This document shows, piece after piece, positions 58,886-64,000 of a DNA stretch of 64,000 nucleotides. Made by a program: the position numbers and the translations under genes. The notes beneath the pieces are model-generated. The model was not told the DNA's origin, did not search any database, and saw only the letters and a program-made list of their open reading frames with translations. Position 1 is the first letter of the stretch. Each line of letters opens with the position of its first letter. Source of the stretch: Arthrobacter sp. Alg241-R88. Lineage in GTDB: Bacteria; Actinomycetota; Actinomycetes; Actinomycetales; Micrococcaceae. Location of the stretch: NCBI RefSeq assembly GCF_900537115.1, contig NZ_UNRG01000002.1, positions 609,830 through 673,829 of the forward strand, read 5' to 3'.

Positions 58886-59643
58886 GCCAGTCAGGCGTGC
58901 AACCTGCAGGGGAAAGCTCCGCGGGCAAGGGCACCATCCGGGTAGTCCAGCTCTACCCCCGCGACATGAACATCTACGGCGACTGGGGCAACGCCCTGGT
59001 CCTTCAGCAGCGCATCAGATGGCACGGCTACACCCCCGAATTGCTCGAATACAACGTGGGCGATCCCTTCCCGGAGGACGTGGACATTATCGTGGGCGGC
59101 GGCGGCCAGGACAGCGGCCAGCTGGTCATCCAGGACGACCTGCAGGCACGCGCGGGAGCGCTGAAGGACCTGGCCGAGGACGGCGCGCCGATGCTGGTCA
59201 TCTGCGGGCTCTACCAGCTTTTCGGACGGTTCTTCAAAACGCGCACCGGAGCAGTCATCCCCGGCATCGGCATCCTTGACGTGGAAACGCACGGCACTGA
59301 GGAGCGCCTGATCGGCAACGTGAAGGTGGCTACGCCGGAGTTCGGCGAGGTGCTGGGCTACGAGAACCACAGCGGGCAGACCACCCTCGGCGACGGGGTG
59401 CGGCCGCTCGGCACCGTGGCCAAAGGGACCGGAAACAACAGCAGCGACGGCCACGAAGGTGCCCGCTACCGCAACATCGTGGCGAGCTACCTGCACGGGT
59501 CCCTGCTGCCGAAGAATCCAGCCATTGCCGACTTCCTGATCCGTACGGCGGCTGAGCGGAAGTACGGCACGTTCCAGCCCGGCCACCCGGATGACCATTA
59601 CGCGGAACTGGCGAGGGAACACGCGGCGCGCCGCCCGCGCTAA
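58882..59643 (+). CDS. gatD: Lipid II isoglutaminyl synthase, glutaminase subunit GatD
   Basis: This 253-residue cobB/CobQ-type glutamine amidotransferase has nucleophile Cys108 in MLVICGLYQLFG and His205 in SYLHGSLLPKN. The opening IRVVQLYPRDMNIYGDWGN is typical of GatD. It delivers ammonia from glutamine to MurT. The start is TTG at 58882 inside the murT stop (TTGA), which fixes the frame and implies coupled translation. It converges on the CapA-family gene. Confidence 0.94.
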   Translation: MSQSGVQPAGESSAGKGTIRVVQLYPRDMNIYGDWGNALVLQQRIRWHGYTPELLEYNVGDPFPEDVDIIVGGGGQDSGQLVIQDDLQARAGALKDLAEDGAPMLVICGLYQLFGRFFKTRTGAVIPGIGILDVETHGTEERLIGNVKVATPEFGEVLGYENHSGQTTLGDGVRPLGTVAKGTGNNSSDGHEGARYRNIVASYLHGSLLPKNPAIADFLIRTAAERKYGTFQPGHPDDHYAELAREHAARRPR

Positions 59644-59694
59644 CCGGCACAACCTAAATCGGCCGACGGCGGCCCGCACCTTTGGCGGCCAGGC

Positions 59695-60972
59695 TTAGGG
59701 TTCGCGGGTTATCAGGAGTTCGTGGGCACCCGCTGCCGCCGCACCGCGGGATTCCACCACGGTGCTGGTCCGCTGCCTGGTCGCGACGTCCTCCTCCGGA
59801 CCGGCACACTGTCCCTGCGGCGCATCAGCGGCCACCGAACACCAGCGGTACGGGTCGCGGACAATCACCGAGGGCGACCACGCCAGGTCCGTGGCGGACC
59901 ACTTTCCTGAGGGGTCCTGGCCAAACTGCGCCCTCACCAGCAGGCCCTCGTTATTGACCACGTACCGGGGAGACAGCTCCGTGACGCCGTTGCCCAGGCC
60001 GTACACAATCCAGGTGCCCTTGTAGTTTTCGATGGGTAGGACCGAGTGGGTGTGGTGTCCATACACAAGGTTGAACTGCCGGCTGTCCACCAGGGCACGC
60101 GCCACCTCCTCCTGCTGGGCGTTCGGTTCGCTGGCGTACTCATCACCGGCGTGCATGGCGGCCAGGACAATGTCCGCCCCCAACGCCCTTGCCTTTTCGG
60201 CCTTGGCAATCATGGCTGCGGGGTCCAGCATGTCTACCTGCCAGGGATATTCAGGGAGCAGTCCATTGAGCCCGTACGTGGCTTGGATAATGGCGACTTT
60301 AGCTGCCGCCGTCTGCATGATGAGGATGCCGTGGGATTCGCTTTCAGTCCGGTAGGAGCCCGTGTGCTTGAGGCCGGCAGCATCCAGGACGTCCAGGGTG
60401 CGCAGCAGCCCGTCGGTGCCACGGTCGATGGTGTGGTTGCTGGCGGTGGTGCAGGCCTGATACCCTACGCCCTTCGACGCGGCGATGATCTGGGGCGGAA
60501 CGTTGAACGATGGGTACGAAGAAAACGGACCTTCCGGGCCTGCCACCGGCGTCTCCTGGTGGCAGATGGCGAGGTCGCTGTTGTTGATGTACCGGCGTTG
60601 CCCTTCCAGGAGAGGCCCAAAATCCATGCCCGGCTTGCCGGCGGCTGCGGCGTCCTGCTGCGCCTGCTGCCAGAGCTGGCTGTGGATCAGCATGTCGCCG
60701 GTGACCAACACGGTGGTACACCGGATCATCGGGCAGGCCGGGCCCTTACCGGGCGTGGGCGTGGGTGTGGGGGTTGGGGCAAGACTGGTGCGCGTGGGCG
60801 ACGCGACGCCGGAACCGGGACGCCGGGTAGCAGACTCCGCGGTCTGTGGTGCTTCATTTTCCTGTTCCGCCACGAGGCCGCAGCCGGCCAGCACAGCAGC
60901 CATGACCAAGGCCACTGTTGTAGACCCGGCACGCGAGGCAGCGCCGCCCCAGCTAATCCCCATAGCGGTCAT
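59695..60972 (-). CDS. CapA-family lipoprotein (putative metallophosphatase-fold)
   Basis: This 425-residue protein begins with a lipoprotein signal ending in lipobox LAGC at residues 28-31, so it should be anchored outside the membrane. The CapA/PgsA-type domain follows: VTGDMLIHSQLWQQA, NNSDLAICHQETPVAG, ASNHTIDRGTDGLLRTLDVL and VYGHHTHSVLPIENYKG, a calcineurin-like metal-binding layout. CapA relatives act in poly-gamma-glutamate or capsule synthesis, but no pgsB or pgsC is near. ATG at 60972 is chosen; TTG at 60981 and ATG at 60963 also fit. Confidence 0.88.
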   Translation of the reverse strand: MTAMGISWGGAASRAGSTTVALVMAAVLAGCGLVAEQENEAPQTAESATRRPGSGVASPTRTSLAPTPTPTPTPGKGPACPMIRCTTVLVTGDMLIHSQLWQQAQQDAAAAGKPGMDFGPLLEGQRRYINNSDLAICHQETPVAGPEGPFSSYPSFNVPPQIIAASKGVGYQACTTASNHTIDRGTDGLLRTLDVLDAAGLKHTGSYRTESESHGILIMQTAAAKVAIIQATYGLNGLLPEYPWQVDMLDPAAMIAKAEKARALGADIVLAAMHAGDEYASEPNAQQEEVARALVDSRQFNLVYGHHTHSVLPIENYKGTWIVYGLGNGVTELSPRYVVNNEGLLVRAQFGQDPSGKWSATDLAWSPSVIVRDPYRWCSVAADAPQGQCAGPEEDVATRQRTSTVVESRGAAAAGAHELLITREP

Positions 60973-61048
60973 TCTAGGCAACGCCCCGGGCCGCCACGAG
61001 TATTTGAGGATCGTTGAGAAGGTGCGGCCCGTGTGGAAGATTTACGGC

Positions 61049-63061
61049 ATGACAAACCCCCTGCTCACTCCCAGCACACTCCCGTTCGCACTGCCACCCT
61101 TCGTGGACATAGAGGCAGTCCACTATGCCCAGGCGGCTGAGGCAGGATTCGCGGAGCACCTGGCCGAAGTCCAGGCGATCGCGGAGAACCCTGATCCCGC
61201 CACCTTCGAAAACACGGCAGTGGCGATGGAGTGCTCCGGCCAACTGCTCCAGAGGACTGCTGCGGCGTTCTTTACGCTGGTCTCTGCCGACGCATCTGAC
61301 GAAATCCGGGACCTGGAAACCCAGCTTTCACCGCGCTTTGCAGCCCACCAGGACGAAGTGTTCCTGAACCGGGCCCTGTTCGAACGCTTCGCCGCCATCG
61401 ATACAACGGGTCTTGATCCGGAGTCGGCACGCCTGGTGGATGAGTATCTGAAGGAATTCCGGCAAACAGGCATCCAGCTGGACGGTCCGGGGCAGGAGCG
61501 GCTGCGGGAGCTCAATGCCGAGCTCTCCCGGCTGGGAACCGAATTCGGCCAGCGGGTCAAGGAAGGGATGAAGTCCGCAGCCCTGCTGCTGGAGGACCCC
61601 GCAGAGCTGGCGGGGTTGCCCGCTGACGACGTGGCCGCCGCCGCAGAAGCAGCCCGTGCGGCCGGTCATGAGGGGAAGTTCCTCCTGACGCTGATCCAGC
61701 CCACCAACCAGCCGGCCCTCGCCGCCTTGGAGAACCGGGAGGTCCGGCGGCGGCTGTTTGAAGCCTCCGTTGCCCGCGGCAGCAGCGGCGGAAAGCTCGA
61801 CGTGCTCGAACTCGCCAGGTCCATGGCCGCCCTCCGTGCCGAAAAAGCGAAACTGCTGGGCTTCGCCAACTACGCCGAACTCGTGGTGGACCGGCAGACA
61901 GCACCCGATTTCGAGTCTGTGCAGTCGATGCTGAACCGCATGTCCCCGGCGGCGGTCCGCAATGCGGACCGTGAGGCCGCGGCTCTATCGGAGGCAGCCG
62001 GGCACGCTTTGGAGGCCTGGGACTGGGCGTTCTACTCCTCGAAGGTCCGGCGGGAAAAGTTCGAGGTGGACGAGCAGGCCCTCCGGCCCTATTTCGAGCT
62101 GGACCGTGTCCTGGCCGACGGCGTCTTCTTCGCTGCCACGTCCCTCTACGGAATTACCTTCCACGAGCGGAAGGATCTCTCCGGTTACCACCCCGATGTG
62201 CGGGTCTGGGAGGTCCGGAATGAGGACGGCAGCGCCCTGGGGCTGTTCCTCGGCGACTACTACACCCGCGAATCCAAGCGCGGCGGGGCCTGGATGAACT
62301 CCCTGGTGGAACAGTCGGGACTGCTCGGGACCAAGCCGGTGGTCATCAACAACCTGAACATTTCCAAGCCGCCCGCGGGCGAACCTACGCTGCTGACCCT
62401 GGACGAGCTGCGAACCACCTTCCATGAGTTCGGGCATGCCCTGCACGGGCTGTTCTCCAATGTCACCTATCCGCGGTTTTCCGGTACCTCGGTTCCGCGC
62501 GATTTTGTGGAGTACCCGTCCCAGGTCAACGAGATGTGGATCATGTGGCCGGAGGTGCTGGCCAACTACGCGAAGCACTACGCCACCGGCGAGCCGCTTT
62601 CCCAGGACATCGTTGACAAACTGAACGAATCACGGCTCTGGGGTGAAGGCTTTGCCACCACCGAATACTTGGGGGCAGCGCTGCTGGACCTGGCCTGGCA
62701 CGTCTTGGGGAGCAGCGAAATCCCTGAGGATGCACTGGCGTTCGAGGACAAGGCCCTGGCGTCTGCCGGAATCGCCCACGCGCTGATTCCGCCGCGCTAC
62801 CGCACGGGATACTTCCAGCACGTCTTCGCTGGAGCCGGTTACGCGGCCGGCTACTACTCGTATATCTGGAGCGAAGTGCTGGATGCCGAGACGGTGGACT
62901 GGTTTACCGAGAACGGCGGCCTCAGCCGGGCCAACGGTGAACGTTTCCGGCAGGAGCTCCTGTCCCGGGGAAACAGCCGCGACCCACTCGTGTCCTTCCG
63001 CACCCTCCGCGGCCGCGACGCAAAGCTGGAACCGCTCCTGAAGCGCCGCGGCCTCGAGTAA
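61049..63061 (+). CDS. M3 family zinc oligopeptidase (Dcp/OpdA-like)
   Basis: This 670-residue peptidase has the zinc motif FHEFGHALHGLFS with HEFGH near residue 459 and the downstream Glu ligand in FVEYPSQVNEMWIMWPEV. No signal peptide is seen, so it is cytoplasmic. The family cuts oligopeptides, often as dipeptidyl carboxypeptidase. ATG at 61049 is preceded by a weak ribosome site; the open frame upstream is antisense to the CapA-family gene. A 27-bp hairpin follows its stop. Confidence 0.94.
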   Translation: MTNPLLTPSTLPFALPPFVDIEAVHYAQAAEAGFAEHLAEVQAIAENPDPATFENTAVAMECSGQLLQRTAAAFFTLVSADASDEIRDLETQLSPRFAAHQDEVFLNRALFERFAAIDTTGLDPESARLVDEYLKEFRQTGIQLDGPGQERLRELNAELSRLGTEFGQRVKEGMKSAALLLEDPAELAGLPADDVAAAAEAARAAGHEGKFLLTLIQPTNQPALAALENREVRRRLFEASVARGSSGGKLDVLELARSMAALRAEKAKLLGFANYAELVVDRQTAPDFESVQSMLNRMSPAAVRNADREAAALSEAAGHALEAWDWAFYSSKVRREKFEVDEQALRPYFELDRVLADGVFFAATSLYGITFHERKDLSGYHPDVRVWEVRNEDGSALGLFLGDYYTRESKRGGAWMNSLVEQSGLLGTKPVVINNLNISKPPAGEPTLLTLDELRTTFHEFGHALHGLFSNVTYPRFSGTSVPRDFVEYPSQVNEMWIMWPEVLANYAKHYATGEPLSQDIVDKLNESRLWGEGFATTEYLGAALLDLAWHVLGSSEIPEDALAFEDKALASAGIAHALIPPRYRTGYFQHVFAGAGYAAGYYSYIWSEVLDAETVDWFTENGGLSRANGERFRQELLSRGNSRDPLVSFRTLRGRDAKLEPLLKRRGLE

Positions 63062-63072
63062 ACCTCCCCCTT

Positions 63073-63138
63073 CCCAACTGAGTAGCGCTAAGTGTCGTTC
63101 TGAACCCTCAAAACGACACTTAGCGCTACTTAGTTGGG
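63073..63138 (+). terminator. 27-bp hairpin after the M3 peptidase
   Basis: Arms 63073-63099 and 63112-63138 are complementary over 27 bases with one exception, which is a G-U wobble in plus-strand RNA. The loop is 12 bases. It begins 12 bases after the peptidase stop. The wobble direction suits a terminator of the plus-strand gene. Confidence 0.75.
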
Positions 63139-63146
63139 TTAAGCGA

Positions 63147-63191
63147 ACGACGCCGGTCCCCCACCAGAAAAAGGTGAGGAACCGGCGTCGT
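63147..63191 (-). terminator. 19-bp hairpin downstream of pdxS
   Basis: Arms ACGACGCCGGT... and ...ACCGGCGTCGT (63147-63165, 63173-63191) pair over 19 bases, with two positions that are G-U only in minus-strand RNA. The loop is seven bases, mostly U in that RNA. It probably serves the minus-strand pdxS transcript. Confidence 0.6.
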
Positions 63192-63205
63192 ACTTCAACA
63201 ACGAA

Positions 63206-63240
63206 GGCGACGAGTCACTCGGCAAACGTGACTCGCCGCC
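63206..63240 (-). terminator. 13-bp hairpin downstream of pdxS
   Basis: GGCGACGAGTCAC and GTGACTCGCCGCC pair over 13 bases, the one imperfect position being G-U in minus-strand RNA. CAACAA (from about 63197) and TTGTTG (near 63250) may extend it. It is the first strong structure after pdxS on its strand. Confidence 0.5.
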
Positions 63241-63382
63241 GTCGCGGTTTGTTGCTCGAAGGCAGGTACTGGTCCGGCAGCTTGCGTAAAAGGGGCCCTG
63301 CGTCCCCGTTCGCCGCGAAGCGGCCTTAGCGGGACGTGGGGAATAGCAAGCAGAGGATCAGGACCTGCCGTCAGGAAGAGGA

Positions 63383-64000
63383 CTACCAGCCGCGCTCTGC
63401 GAGGCGGTGCGGCTGGGGGATCTCGTCGACGTTGATGCCCACCATGGCTTCGCCCAGGCCGCGGGAGGCCTTGGCGATGACGTCGGGATCGTCGTAGAAG
63501 GTGGTGGCCTTCACGACGGCGGCGGCGCGCTGGGCGGGGTTGCCGGACTTGAAGATGCCTGAGCCCACGAACACACCGTCCGCGCCGAGCTGCATCATCA
63601 TGGCGGCGTCGGCCGGGGTGGCGATGCCGCCGGCGGTGAACAGCACCACCGGAAGCTTACCTGCAGCGGCAACTTCCTTGACCAGTTCGTACGGGGCCTG
63701 CAATTCCTTGGCCGCAACGTAGAGCTCGTCCTCGGGCAGGGCTGCAAGCTTGGCGATCTCGGAGCGGATCTGGCGCATGTGGCCTGTGGCGTTGGAGACG
63801 TCACCGGTGCCGGCCTCGCCCTTGGAGCGGATCATTGCCGCGCCCTCGTTGATGCGGCGCAGCGCCTCACCGAGGTTGGTGGCGCCGCAGACGAAGGGAA
63901 CGGTGAAGTTCCACTTGTCGATGTGGTTGACGTAGTCGGCCGGGGTCAGGACCTCGGACTCGTCAATGTAGTCCACGCCGAGGGACTGCAGGACCTGGGC
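63383..64000 (-). CDS. pdxS: Pyridoxal 5'-phosphate synthase lyase subunit, 3' part
   Basis: The last 205 codons are present and the 5' end is outside the window. The frame reads [22 protein letters not shown], then [34 protein letters not shown], the phosphate-binding [27 protein letters not shown] and the C-terminal [14 protein letters not shown]. PdxS builds PLP from ribose 5-phosphate, glyceraldehyde 3-phosphate and ammonia from PdxT. It is separated from pdxT by four genes. Confidence 0.96.
   Translation of the reverse strand, partial: AQVLQSLGVDYIDESEVLTPADYVNHIDKWNFTVPFVCGATNLGEALRRINEGAAMIRSKGEAGTGDVSNATGHMRQIRSEIAKLAALPEDELYVAAKELQAPYELVKEVAAAGKLPVVLFTAGGIATPADAAMMMQLGADGVFVGSGIFKSGNPAQRAAAVVKATTFYDDPDVIAKASRGLGEAMVGINVDEIPQPHRLAERGW

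Larger units (their letters stand above)
63062..63382. other. Structured non-coding region between the M3 peptidase and pdxS
   Basis: This 321-base gap lies between two convergent genes and has no supported gene. It contains three stem-loops listed separately (63073-63138, 63147-63191, 63206-63240). The remaining part, 63241-63382, is G+C-rich and shows short partial complementarities only. I see no promoter or RNA gene in it. Confidence 0.7.

Overview
The window reads as chromosome of a high-G+C Gram-positive bacterium of the Actinomycetota, most likely the Micrococcaceae (Arthrobacter/Pseudarthrobacter type). This is inferred from actinobacterial markers: an mIHF-type integration host factor, a helicase-dead PriA, an acVLRF1-type release factor, MurT/GatD, a PH-like membrane protein inside the pyr operon, and the gene order rel-secF-secD-yajC-ruvB-ruvA-ruvC-yebC-pdxT. 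GTG and TTG starts are very common. No rRNA, tRNA, CRISPR array, prophage or insertion sequence was seen.

Layout. 1-3.2 kb: 5' end of glpF, then glpD, both on the minus strand, with a SorC-type regulator divergent from glpD. 3.2-6.1 kb: a plus-strand trio of aldo/keto reductase, alpha/beta hydrolase and glycosyltransferase. 6.1-12.2 kb (minus): priA, metK, coaBC, rpoZ, gmk and mihF. 12.3-21.3 kb (minus): the pyrimidine operon pyrR-pyrB-pyrC-(PH-like membrane gene)-carA-carB-pyrF, with a recognisable PyrR-binding loop directly upstream of the pyrR Shine-Dalgarno. 21.4-22.7 kb: a PrsW-type membrane protease on the plus strand, ending at a bidirectional terminator. 22.8-33.2 kb (minus): alaS-ruvX-mltG-aroE-aroC-aroK-aroB-(TPR)-efp-nusB, much of it joined by 1- or 4-base overlaps. 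33.3-36.3 kb: two small membrane proteins, rpsD and rarA. 36.4-44.1 kb: acVLRF1, a GNAT acetyltransferase, aspS, an APC permease, a frameshifted DUF222/HNH gene and hisS. 44.4-47.7 kb (plus): a membrane-anchored cyclophilin, a DUF349 protein and an AbiEi-like protein whose 3' end runs antisense into rel. 47.6-57.5 kb (minus): rel, secF, secD, yajC, ruvB, ruvA, ruvC, yebC and pdxT. 57.6-64 kb: murT-gatD (plus), a CapA-family lipoprotein (minus), an M3 metallopeptidase (plus) and the 3' part of pdxS (minus).

Most of the window is core housekeeping: nucleotide and cofactor synthesis, translation, recombination, Sec export, stringent response and cell wall. No large novel multi-gene system is evident. 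The items most worth a second look are the PyrR leader element, the three-gene reductase/hydrolase/glycosyltransferase cassette, the His/Asp-rich cytoplasmic tail of MltG, the MurT lacking the zinc-ribbon cysteines, the one-base insertion that breaks the DUF222/HNH gene, the AbiEi-like gene overlapping rel, the acVLRF1 gene divergent from rarA, and several strong palindromes, one of which carries a perfect DnaA-box sequence in its loop.
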